Shown here in pieces: positions 8,792-15,762 of a stretch of 24,994 nucleotides of DNA. Position 1 is the first letter of the stretch; each line of letters opens with the position of its first letter. Under the pieces are notes generated by a model. The model was not told the origin of the DNA. It did no database searches and saw nothing but the letters and a program-made list of their open reading frames with translations. Source of the stretch: Candidatus Nanopelagicales bacterium (GTDB lineage Bacteria > Actinomycetota > Actinomycetes > S36-B12 > UBA10799); assembly GCA_025455985.1 (NCBI GenBank), contig JALOLM010000058.1, positions 1 through 24,994 of the forward strand, read 5' to 3'. The position numbers were made by a program, and so were the translations under genes.

Positions 8792-8797
8792 AGGCTA
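8792..8797 (-). promoter_or_regulatory. Candidate -10 box for leaderless kup mRNA
   Basis: TAGCCT on the minus strand, ending 6 bases before the kup ATG, identical in sequence and distance to the box before gcvT. The rest of the 120-base spacer up to the S-component gene holds a short inverted repeat (GTTCG-TAG-CGAAC) but no recognisable riboswitch. Confidence 0.45.
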
Positions 8798-8905
8798 GTG
8801 AGATCGACGGCGGGCATGTGCGTTCGTAGCGAACCAGTGGTCCTGGTCAGCGGTCGTGTGATCACGAGGTTGGAGGCCGTGGCTGTTCTCCAATCTCGCG
8901 CAGGG

Positions 8906-9724
8906 TTACTGTCGACCGGCCCCGACCAGCGGCTCGAACCGCACCGGCACATCGAACGCCGCCCGCCGCGTGGCCCGACGAACCGCGCGCAGCAACACCG
9001 GCCCGGCGAGGACGGTCAGGACCGCTGTCAGGACGGCCCGGGGAACATCCCAGCCCAGGGACGTGGCCAGGTTGAACGCGAACCACCGTCCCAGGTTTTC
9101 CGACAGGGGAGCACCGGCGACGAAGGAGAGTTCACTGCCCGGTCCGAGCGCCCACGGCCAGAACGAGAGGTTCATCAGGAACCCGAAGGCCAACGAGGTG
9201 ACCACGCCGTATGCCACGAGCATGGCAATCTCAGCCCGGCCGCGGATTTGCGGCAGCAGGCCGGCGCCCATGGCCAACCACCCGGCGGCCATCATCTGGA
9301 AGGGCAGCCACGGCCCGACTCCTGCGGTGAGCAGTGCCGAAGTGAACATGGCCAGGCTGCCGAGCGCAAACCCGAAGGCCGGTCCCAGAGCCCGCCCGCC
9401 GAGCAGCAGCACGACGAACATCGGCTCCAGTCCGGCCACCCCGGCGCCGAGCGGTCGCACCGCGGTGGCAACTGCCGCCAGGACGGCCAGCATCGCCACG
9501 CCCTTGGCGTCCAGGCCCCCCGCGCTGATGTCGGCCATGAGCACACCCACGACCAGTGGCAGAAGCAGGGCGAAGAACCAAGGAGCGTCGGTGGCGTGAT
9601 CTGCGGCCAAGCTGTCGGGAGACACCACGAACGGCCAGAAGAAAGCGATCAGGCCGACGGCGCTGACGAGGATCAGCGCGCTGATCGTGCGCCAACTCGT
9701 CCGGACGGCGTGCACTTGGCTCAT
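8906..9724 (-). CDS. ECF transporter S component, predicted cobalamin-specific
   Basis: Integral membrane substrate-binding subunit of an energy-coupling-factor importer. The 272 residues contain about six hydrophobic segments with small-residue-rich helices (for example ALLLPLVVGVLMAD, FVVLLLGGRALGPAFGFALGSLAMF) and a positively charged C-terminus, as expected of S components. I chose ATG at 9724 because it overlaps the ATPase stop as ATGA and has GGAGG upstream; the GTG at 9733 would sit too close to that site. It is the last gene of the riboswitch operon. Cobalamin specificity is inferred from the riboswitch and the transcobalamin-like gene, not from residues. The name CbrT is used for characterised B12 S components, but orthology cannot be shown here. 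Confidence 0.86.
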   Translation of the reverse strand: MSQVHAVRTSWRTISALILVSAVGLIAFFWPFVVSPDSLAADHATDAPWFFALLLPLVVGVLMADISAGGLDAKGVAMLAVLAAVATAVRPLGAGVAGLEPMFVVLLLGGRALGPAFGFALGSLAMFTSALLTAGVGPWLPFQMMAAGWLAMGAGLLPQIRGRAEIAMLVAYGVVTSLAFGFLMNLSFWPWALGPGSELSFVAGAPLSENLGRWFAFNLATSLGWDVPRAVLTAVLTVLAGPVLLRAVRRATRRAAFDVPVRFEPLVGAGRQ

Positions 9725-11301
9725 AGGGCGCACGCCTCCTCAACGGTCAGAACCGGCAGTGGCGCCAGCACTTTCTGGACCTGTGGGGCGAAGGCTGGCG
9801 ACGACGTCAAGGCGGTTCTGACATCGGCGTCGGTCACCACCTCTCCGTCGGCCATCACGATGACCCGATCACCGATCACTGCCACGAACTCGACATCATG
9901 GGTGGCCACGAGCACGCTGCAACCCGAGCGCGCCAGGGTGTCCAGCCATTGCGCGAAGGCGACCTTGCCCGGGTAGTCCAGGCCCCGCGTAGGTTCGTCG
10001 AGCAGTACCACCTCAGGGGTCGACGCCAGTTGGATCGCCAGGGCCAGTGCCAGTTGCTGTCCAGCCGACAGATCCCGGGGATGAACATCGTCGTCCACGG
10101 TCGCAACCAGCGACTTCAACCGGCCTAACGCGCTGCCTGGCGCCTGTCCGGTGTCACGGTCGGTGGCGGCACATTCGGCGGCCACCGAGTCGGTGTAGAA
10201 CAAGTCCGTCGGGTCCTGCGGCACGTAGGCGATCCGGCTCAGAAGGTCCTGGCCACGCAACCCGCACGGATCCTGGCCATCTACGCTGACCCGGCCGCGG
10301 TCGGGCCGATGAGCCCCGGCCAGCAGGTTGATCAGCGTGGACTTTCCTGCGCCATTGCGTCCCATGAGTGCGGTGATCTGACCGGAACGCAGCGCCACAT
10401 CGACCCCGCGCAGGGCCTCTATGCCGCCGAAACGGACACCTGCGCCTTGCATCGTGGCCACCCGTTCGCCGCCGGCACGCGCGGCGGGGGGATCGAAGTG
10501 CGCCAAGCGAAGCGTTGCGGCCTGACGCCGGGCCGACCGCACCGACAGCGGCAGCGGTTGCCAGCCCAGCGCTTGTCCGAGCCGGACCACGGGCGGTTGC
10601 AGGCCGTGGTCCCGCATCGCCTCCGCGGGGTCCTCGAGGGTCGCCGGCCAGGCATCGATGCGCAGCACATGATCGGCGAACTCGACGACTCGCTCGAGCC
10701 GGTGTTCGGCCATCACCACGGTGATCGCCAGATCGTGCACCAGCCGGGACACCGCGGCCAGGACCTCTTCGGCAGCGGTCGGGTCCAGGGCACTGGTCGG
10801 TTCGTCGAGCACGAGGATCTTGGGCCCGGCCGTCAGAGCCGCCCCGATGGCCACCCGCTGCTGCTCACCACCGGACAGGGTGTCCAGGCTGCGATTTCGC
10901 AGGCCTGCCAGGCCCAGCAGGTCCAGGGTCTCCTCAACGCGCCGGCGCATGACGTCGGCCGTGAATCCCAGGGATTCCATCGTGTAGGCCAGCTCGTCCT
11001 CAACCGTGTCGGTCGTGAAGCCAGCCCGGGGGTTCTGGCCCACCGTCCCGACGACTCCGGCGAGGTCGCGTGGGGGGTTCTCGCGGGTGTCCAGCCCGTT
11101 GACGATCACCCGTCCCGACAGGGTGCCGCCGGTGAAGTGGGGCACGAGTCCATTGATGAGGTTCAAGAATGTGGACTTCCCAGAACCGGTACGTCCGATG
11201 ACCAGAGTCAGATCGCCCTCCGGAATCACCAGGTTCAGGTCGTGCAGGACCGGCGACTTCGACATGGCGTGCTGGAAGCTCACGTGATCGAACTGGATCA
11301 T
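9721..11301 (-). CDS. ECF transporter ATPase, two ABC domains fused
   Basis: Energy-coupling ATPase with both nucleotide-binding domains in one 526-residue chain. Domain 1: Walker A GRTGSGKS (36-43), signature LSGGE (142-146), Walker B ILVLDE (162-167), switch His in MAEHRLE. Domain 2: Walker A GRNGAGKS (314-321), a variant signature LSAGQ (411-415), Walker B VVLLDE (432-437), switch His in ATHDVE. The domains are joined by a basic, alanine-rich linker around 250-285. The fusion replaces the separate EcfA1/EcfA2 pair. ATG at 11301 has GGAGG upstream and overlaps the ecfT stop as ATGA; longer in-frame extensions were rejected. The 3' end overlaps the S-component start. It powers import in complex with EcfT and the S component. 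Confidence 0.95.
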   Translation of the reverse strand: MIQFDHVSFQHAMSKSPVLHDLNLVIPEGDLTLVIGRTGSGKSTFLNLINGLVPHFTGGTLSGRVIVNGLDTRENPPRDLAGVVGTVGQNPRAGFTTDTVEDELAYTMESLGFTADVMRRRVEETLDLLGLAGLRNRSLDTLSGGEQQRVAIGAALTAGPKILVLDEPTSALDPTAAEEVLAAVSRLVHDLAITVVMAEHRLERVVEFADHVLRIDAWPATLEDPAEAMRDHGLQPPVVRLGQALGWQPLPLSVRSARRQAATLRLAHFDPPAARAGGERVATMQGAGVRFGGIEALRGVDVALRSGQITALMGRNGAGKSTLINLLAGAHRPDRGRVSVDGQDPCGLRGQDLLSRIAYVPQDPTDLFYTDSVAAECAATDRDTGQAPGSALGRLKSLVATVDDDVHPRDLSAGQQLALALAIQLASTPEVVLLDEPTRGLDYPGKVAFAQWLDTLARSGCSVLVATHDVEFVAVIGDRVIVMADGEVVTDADVRTALTSSPAFAPQVQKVLAPLPVLTVEEACAL

Positions 11302-12350
11302 GCGGTCCTCCAGGGCAGAGGCGGCGGCGGCGTGGTCAACGCGGGGGCGGCAGCCAGGAGGATCGCGAGCACGGCCAACGGTGGCAGGGCCGGCCACGTC
11401 AGCGGCAGCGAGATCGTGCCCGTCGAACCGGCGAGCACCGCCAGGGCCGCGAGGATCCCGCTGCCGGCCGTGATCGTCTCGGGCCAGTTCCAGGGATCGG
11501 GACGGTAGCGGGTTCGCGGTACCCTCCGGCCGGCAATCACGATGCCCCCGGTGGCCATCAGCAGACCGATCACCAGCAGTAGCCAGCCCCAACTCGCCGC
11601 CCCGAGTGCGGCGAACAGGCCCAGAGCGATCCCGGTCAACCCGACCAGGACCAGCCCGGCTTGCAGCGCCCGCTCCGCGGGTTGGGCGGCAGTCATCCGG
11701 CCGTAGCCGCGGGTGTCCATGGCTGCAGCCAGGTTGATGGCGTCATCCAGTGACGACTCGAGCACGGGAACGGCTGACTCGGCAGCGGCTCGCAGCCCCC
11801 GTGTCGATCGTCCCCGCAGCCGCCGGGCTCGCATGACCCGCCTCACGTTGATCATGATGCGCGGCGCCAAGGACAGCGCCACGACCGCGGCCACACCGAC
11901 GTGATAGAGCCCGGCTGGCAACGCCTTGAGCAGGCGGACCGGACTGGCCAGGGAGTTCGCCGCCCCCACGCAGATCAGCAGAGTTGCCAGCTGTGCGCCC
12001 TGGATGGCCGCGATCACCAGCATCTCAACGGTCACGGGTCCGCCGAACGTCACTCCGGCCATCCAAGAAGGCAGGGTTGCGCTAGGCAGAGTGAACAGGA
12101 GATCGGTACCGACCCGCACCCCGAAGAGCATCGCGAAGACGATCCGGATGACGATGACGATCAGACCCAGGCGGACGAATACGGTGAAGGCACCCGCCCA
12201 TTGCGCCTGCGGCCGGCGAGCGCTGACCACGAGGGTCACCACGCCGACGATCAACCCGAGCAGGAGCGGATTCGCCGTGCGGGTGGCCGCTGCGCCGAGA
12301 CCCAGGGCCCACAGCCACCAGGCCCCAGGGTGCAACCACCTCGTGCTCAT
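11298..12350 (-). CDS. ecfT: ECF transporter transmembrane subunit EcfT
   Basis: Scaffold subunit that couples ATP hydrolysis in EcfA to toppling of the S component. The 350 residues have N-terminal hydrophobic helices and a cytoplasmic coupling region containing RARRLRGRSTRG and AAAMDTRGYG, corresponding to the two Ala-Arg-Gly-type motifs that dock onto the ATPases. A further hydrophobic extension follows after about residue 220, longer than the typical 260-residue EcfT. ATG at 12350 overlaps the stop of the preceding gene (ATGA). The dedicated position between ATPase and capture proteins suggests a group I (dedicated) rather than a shared module. Confidence 0.9.
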   Translation of the reverse strand: MSTRWLHPGAWWLWALGLGAAATRTANPLLLGLIVGVVTLVVSARRPQAQWAGAFTVFVRLGLIVIVIRIVFAMLFGVRVGTDLLFTLPSATLPSWMAGVTFGGPVTVEMLVIAAIQGAQLATLLICVGAANSLASPVRLLKALPAGLYHVGVAAVVALSLAPRIMINVRRVMRARRLRGRSTRGLRAAAESAVPVLESSLDDAINLAAAMDTRGYGRMTAAQPAERALQAGLVLVGLTGIALGLFAALGAASWGWLLLVIGLLMATGGIVIAGRRVPRTRYRPDPWNWPETITAGSGILAALAVLAGSTGTISLPLTWPALPPLAVLAILLAAAPALTTPPPPLPWRTA

Positions 12351-13011
12351 GACCGGCCCCGACGGATCGCGAGAGCCAGGCCCAGTAACACGGCGATCAT
12401 CGTCGCACCTATTGCGGCGACCCAGGCCGGGACTTGCTGTTCGGGCGCGACGGATGCGCTGGTGCTGGGGGTGGCAGACACCGAAGCCGTCGGGTCGGCG
12501 GACTCGGGCGCCTTGACAGCGGGCGGCGGAGCCGCAGCGGACACCGCCGGAGTCGGCACGGCGGTCGGCGTCGCGCGGGCGGTGCTGGGAGCCGTGACCT
12601 CGGCTGCGGATTGCCCGGGGCACTCAGTGGCCGGGTAGCCCGCGATCCCACAGATCAGCCCGCTGCTGTGGAACCTCAGCCGGGCCACCCGCTGCAGCAC
12701 TTGGAGTCCGGTCTCGGCGACGGGCTGCGCCCCGAAGCTGCCGCTGGCTGGCCGGGGCACAGTTGCGCGTAACTGCTGGGCGTCGCGGGGGCGGTGGCCT
12801 GCGAACCGTCCTTGGAGGAGACCACAAAACGCCACCCCTCCACGCCGTCCGCCGGGGTGACGGTGAACGCCGGCCCGCGGCTGGAGTACGTCCACTGATC
12901 CCCGCCGTTCCAGTAGGACCAGTAACGGTAGGTGGCCGATTGCGCAGGGGCCGGCGCCAGGGCGACTGCCGCAATGACAGCCGCACCGGCACCGGCGACC
13001 CCGCGAAGCAT
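12347..13011 (-). CDS. SCO2322-like membrane-anchored protein, reading frame broken
   Basis: Exported protein resembling the actinobacterial SCO2322 family, found beside ECF genes. The first frame (from ATG 13011) gives a signal peptide, then YRYWSYWNGGDQW, GPAFTVTPADGVEGWRFVV and YAQLCPG. The second frame resumes with GLQVLQRVARLRF and SSGLICGIAGYPATECPG, then a Pro/Ala/Thr-rich stalk and a C-terminal membrane helix with RRGRS. The switch falls at about 12735-12757, and the middle segment I recall between the two conserved Cys regions is absent. The first frame ends at 12676. Start overlaps the upstream stop (TGATG) and the end overlaps ecfT (ATGA), so operon spacing is intact. I think a deletion error or a recent mutation is likelier than programmed frameshifting, because no slippery heptamer is visible. 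Role inferred: surface partner in cobalamin delivery. Confidence 0.72.
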
Positions 13012-14045
13012 CAGCGCACCTGGCTCTTGGCCAATCGCTTGGGCAGGTTCATGCCACCGAATTCACGCGGGTTCTCCCCGGTGGCGTCGGCCACCAGCAT
13101 GAGCATCGCGAGCGAACCGGGGGAGTCGTCGCCATTGGCCCGCACCCAGGTCTTGGCATTGTCGTCCAGGAAGGAAGTGCCCCGGCGTACCGCCTTCTTG
13201 CCGACGCCCGCGTTGGCCAGTGCCAGAGTGGCCGCAGCGCCACCGGCGTAGTCGGTCCCCGGGTACCCCCCGCCGTAGGGAAGTCCACCACGCTCGTCGA
13301 TGAGGCGCTGGTTCAGGTAGGCCAGTGCCGAGTTGCGGACTGCCTTGGCCTTGCCGCTCTTGCACTGCACCTTCGGCACGGAGGTGCCGATCTTCACCGG
13401 AGCCGGCAGGCCGAGCCCACCACCGAGCATCCACGCGGCCTGACTTGTGGAGTTGTCGTTCGCCTGCGGGAAGGAGGCGTCGAAGGCCATTGCGCCGCGC
13501 TCGGCCTTCTTCGCGTCGCAACCCAACTGCACCGAACGCAGGAACTTCACTCCCGGCGACTGCTTGAGTAGGCTGAGCGCGCCGTAGACAAGCGCCGTTG
13601 AGTTCGTGTCCGATGTTGCGCCTTCGCTGGGGTAGTAGGCCCAGCCGCCGTCCGACCCCTGGTGCTTCGTCAGCCAGCGGCCCGCCTTACGCGCGCTCTT
13701 GGAGTTGCCGGTGGTTTGCAAGGCCGCCACTGCCAGAGCGGTGCTGTTGGTGTCCTGGCCGGCGAAGTTGACCGCGTCCGGGGCCTGGCACGCGGCACCG
13801 GTGTCGGCGCGGTAGGCCATGAATCCACCGTCTGCGCACTGCTGGTTCTTCAGCCAGCGGGTGGCCGACGCGGGCACCTTCTGGTCGGTCGCCGTCAAAG
13901 CAAGGATGGACAGGGACTGCCGGTACACCCCGTCGAACGTCGGGTCGGCCGTGCCGTACAGGCCGGAGTCCGATGCCAGAGCGGGGGTGGCGGTGATGAT
14001 GAGACCACCTGCGATTGCGGTGGTGATGAGTGACTTGCTGAACAC
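13011..14045 (-). CDS. Secreted alpha/alpha-toroid protein, transcobalamin/intrinsic-factor-like
   Basis: A 344-residue secreted protein with a signal peptide ending near PALA (25). The mature chain is a series of prenyltransferase/terpene-cyclase-type alpha-alpha repeats: DGGFM (72), DGGWA (132), RGAMAF (183), RGGLPY (252). These alternate with helices that start DTNSTALAVAAL (98), DTNSTALVYGAL (146), DNSTSQAAWML (197), DYAGGAAATLAL (265) and DSPGSLAMLMLV (307). Cysteines at 70, 86, 176 and 228 could form disulfides. It lacks the DxDD acid motif of squalene-hopene cyclases and any prenyltransferase zinc site I can see. Animal intrinsic factor/transcobalamin alpha-domains use the same barrel to bind B12. 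GTG at 14045 has GAGGAG 7 bases upstream. First gene after the cobalamin riboswitch, hence the predicted role as extracellular cobalamin-capture protein. Confidence 0.85.
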   Translation of the reverse strand: MFSKSLITTAIAGGLIITATPALASDSGLYGTADPTFDGVYRQSLSILALTATDQKVPASATRWLKNQQCADGGFMAYRADTGAACQAPDAVNFAGQDTNSTALAVAALQTTGNSKSARKAGRWLTKHQGSDGGWAYYPSEGATSDTNSTALVYGALSLLKQSPGVKFLRSVQLGCDAKKAERGAMAFDASFPQANDNSTSQAAWMLGGGLGLPAPVKIGTSVPKVQCKSGKAKAVRNSALAYLNQRLIDERGGLPYGGGYPGTDYAGGAAATLALANAGVGKKAVRRGTSFLDDNAKTWVRANGDDSPGSLAMLMLVADATGENPREFGGMNLPKRLAKSQVR

Positions 14046-14063
14046 GCGTTTCTCCTCAATAGC

Positions 14064-14077
14064 GGTCCGCACGGACC
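14064..14077 (-). promoter_or_regulatory. Hairpin in riboswitch expression platform
   Basis: GGTCC-GTGC-GGACC on the minus strand, a perfect 5-base-pair hairpin ending 6 bases before the GAGGAG ribosome-binding site at 14052-14057. The GTCCGT within it (14071-14076) can instead pair with ACGGAC at 14102-14107 in the 3' flank of the riboswitch, so the two structures exclude each other. No U-run follows, which favours translational control or an intrinsic-terminator-independent mechanism. Confidence 0.45.
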
Positions 14078-14099
14078 AAGGCACGCGTGGGTGCATCGG

Positions 14100-14263
14100 C
14101 CGTCCGTAACCTCGACAGAATCGGGCCGCTTCCAAGTGCCAGGTGCTCCGACTCTCCCGCCGGGGCGGGAACACGGTTGCGGGACAGCGCCGGACTCTCA
14201 CCGGACTTCCCCTGGATTTCACTTGTAACGCTGGGGCGGGTGCCCCGAAATTCAGTAAACCAG
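14100..14263 (-). promoter_or_regulatory. Cobalamin (B12) riboswitch
   Basis: On the minus strand the conserved core GGAAGTCCGGTGAGAGTCC and GCGCTGTCCCGCAACCGTG occupies 14172-14210. It is followed by a strong GC stem (14155-14170) and the B12 box GAGTCGGAGCACCTGGCAC (14136-14154). Order and spacing match the cobalamin riboswitch aptamer. It lies directly upstream of the secreted toroid gene, with about 50 bases of expression platform. Binding of adenosyl- or other cobalamin normally lowers expression of uptake genes, so the operon should be on when B12 is scarce. The 5' boundary is approximate. Confidence 0.95.
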
Positions 14264-14332
14264 GCGCGGTCCGCGGGTGTGTGTTCGGGTGGAGGTCGCC
14301 GCGATGCCCGCTACGGCGGGCGTGGACCGCGC
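14264..14332. repeat. Nested inverted repeats between coiled-coil ORF and riboswitch
   Basis: A perfect 9-base inverted repeat, GCGCGGTCC at 14264-14272 and GGACCGCGC at 14324-14332. It encloses a perfect 6-base hairpin, GCCCGC-TACG-GCGGGC, at 14306-14321. It starts where the coiled-coil ORF ends and abuts the 5' end of the riboswitch. It could be a rho-independent-like terminator without a U-run, or an extra stem of the leader RNA. Its function is not established. Confidence 0.55.
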
Positions 14333-14335
14333 GAT

Positions 14336-14513
14336 TCAGTCGTCGGTCAGGCTGCGCATTGCGTTGAGTGCTTTGACCGCCAGTTCGTACTTGGTGCGGC
14401 CACTTCAGCCGCGTCTTCGCGCTCGACAGGTCGGCTTCGAGTTCGTCCACATCGGCCTTGTTCTTCGAAACGGCGGCCTGCGCCTTGCTTAGTGCGCTAC
14501 TCGTGATTCCCAT
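14336..14513 (-). pseudogene. Small coiled-coil ORF, frame-disrupted
   Basis: From ATG 14513 one frame reads MGITSSALSKAQAAVSKNK then a heptad-like acidic/basic helix ending SSAKTRLK. In that frame the text then becomes low-complexity basic residues. Shifting by one base at about 14400 restores a helical, plausible ending RTKYELAVKALNAMRSLTDD followed by a TGA at 14336. The total length (178 bases) is one base over a multiple of three. The likely original product is a coiled-coil protein of unknown function, perhaps longer before the frame was lost. No family recognised. Confidence 0.4.
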
Positions 14514-14535
14514 ACGTCAATGGTCGCACCGTCGT

Positions 14536-14718
14536 TCACTGGGCTGGTCGCAGGCTCATGGGACCGTAGACGATCCGGTCGGCTTCCAGCAGGCTCACCT
14601 CTTCCACGCCGGAGGCCAGCAGGTCCGCCCAGGTCTCCCCGAGCCAGGTTTCCGCGTCAGCCTGCGTCGGGAACTGGACTGAGGACTCATTTGTCGAGTA
14701 TCGCCACGAGTACGTCAT
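14536..14718 (-). CDS. Small conserved actinobacterial protein of unknown function
   Basis: A 60-residue cytosolic protein with two aromatic clusters (YSWRYS, WLGETWADLL) and a C-terminal RIVYGPMSLRPA. I recall similar short proteins in many actinomycetes, with the FPTQADAETWLGE and YGPMSL segments conserved, but with no known function. The ATG at 14718 overlaps the stop of the upstream aldo/keto reductase as ATGA, so it is translated in the same operon and probably by coupling. No metal-binding or catalytic motif is evident. Confidence 0.75.
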   Translation of the reverse strand: MTYSWRYSTNESSVQFPTQADAETWLGETWADLLASGVEEVSLLEADRIVYGPMSLRPAQ

Positions 14719-15713
14719 GGGCGGACCTCCGGCGACTTGGTCATAGCCGGGTCGCGGAACACGACCGCCCCCAGTGCTTCGTCGATGGCGGCCATGGTGG
14801 ACCCGTCCAGCGTGACGCCGGACGCCCTGACGTTGTCCGCGACCTGGTCGGGGCGTGTGGCGCCGATGATCGCGGCACTGACCGCAGGGTTCTGCAGGAC
14901 CCAAGCGAGCCCCAATTGCGCCATGGACAAGCCGTTGTCAGCGGCGATCGGCTCCAGTCGTGCCACAGCCTGCAGAATCTCGTCGGACATCAGGCGTTTG
15001 ATGAAGTTCGAGCCCTGGGGGTCGGTCGCCCGGGATCCCGGCGGGGGAGTCTGCCCGGGCTTGTACTTGCCGGTCAGGACCCCTTGGGCCAGCGGTGACC
15101 ACACAATCTGGCCCACGCCGTGCGACACACTGGCGGGAATGACCTCAGCCTCGATGACCCGGTAGAGGGCGCTGTACTGCGGTTGGTTGGAGACGATCTT
15201 GTCCAGCCCCATCTGCGCGGCGATTTTGACCGCCTCCTCGATCTGCGCGGCTGTCCATTCGGAGACACCGACGTAGAGGATCTTGCCGGACCGGACAAGG
15301 TCATCGAAGGCACGCAGGGTCTCTTCCAGCGGCGTCTCGTAGTCGAATCTGTGTGCCTGGTAGAGGTCGATGTACTCCACGCCGAGCCGGCGCAGCGAGC
15401 CGTTGCAGGATTCCAGGATGTGTTTGCGGGACAGGCCGCGGTCGTTCATCCCCGGACCGGTCGGCCAGTACACCTTCGTGAAGATCTCCAGGCCCTCGCG
15501 ACGCTGGCCCTTGAGCGCCTTGCCGAGAACTTCCTCCGCCTTGGTGGCTGCGTAGATGTCGGCGGTGTCGAACGTGGTGATCCCGGCGTCGAGTGCGGCG
15601 TTGACGCAGGCGATGGCCGGATCCTCGGCGACCTGGCCGGCGTGTGTGATCCAGTTGCCGAAGGCCATCTCACTGACCATCAGACCGCTGCTTCCCAGGT
15701 GGCGGTATTGCAT
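14715..15713 (-). CDS. Aldo/keto reductase (Kv-beta-like)
   Basis: NADPH-dependent oxidoreductase with a TIM-barrel fold. The 332-residue protein has the catalytic tetrad Asp49 and Tyr54 (in TFDTADIYAATKAEEVLG), Lys80 (EIFTKVYW) and His121 (DLYQAHRFD). Its N-terminal MQYRHLGSSGLMVSEMAFGNW and the C-terminal cofactor segment AIIGATRPDQVADNV resemble the branch that includes voltage-gated potassium channel beta subunits and bacterial YghZ-type enzymes. GAGAGG lies upstream of the ATG at 15713. It overlaps the small conserved gene downstream. Physiological substrate unknown. Confidence 0.94.
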   Translation of the reverse strand: MQYRHLGSSGLMVSEMAFGNWITHAGQVAEDPAIACVNAALDAGITTFDTADIYAATKAEEVLGKALKGQRREGLEIFTKVYWPTGPGMNDRGLSRKHILESCNGSLRRLGVEYIDLYQAHRFDYETPLEETLRAFDDLVRSGKILYVGVSEWTAAQIEEAVKIAAQMGLDKIVSNQPQYSALYRVIEAEVIPASVSHGVGQIVWSPLAQGVLTGKYKPGQTPPPGSRATDPQGSNFIKRLMSDEILQAVARLEPIAADNGLSMAQLGLAWVLQNPAVSAAIIGATRPDQVADNVRASGVTLDGSTMAAIDEALGAVVFRDPAMTKSPEVRP

Positions 15714-15762
15714 GCTCGGTACCTCTCTGCCTCGTGACGGGCGAGGTCGTACCAGTGACTAC

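Noticed and set aside
8786..8905. c-di-AMP-type riboswitch before kup
   Set aside because: Kup genes are often so regulated, but no recognisable aptamer core is present in the 120-base spacer, and the kup promoter appears leaderless.
11302..11592. N-terminal extension of the EcfA ATPase
   Set aside because: Overlaps ecfT in another frame; ATG 11301 has a good ribosome-binding site and an ATGA overlap, and the protein then starts right at the ABC domain.
13011..14045. Squalene-hopene cyclase or prenyltransferase
   Set aside because: The repeat type matches, but the protein is secreted, only 344 residues, lacks DxDD, and is controlled by a B12 riboswitch.
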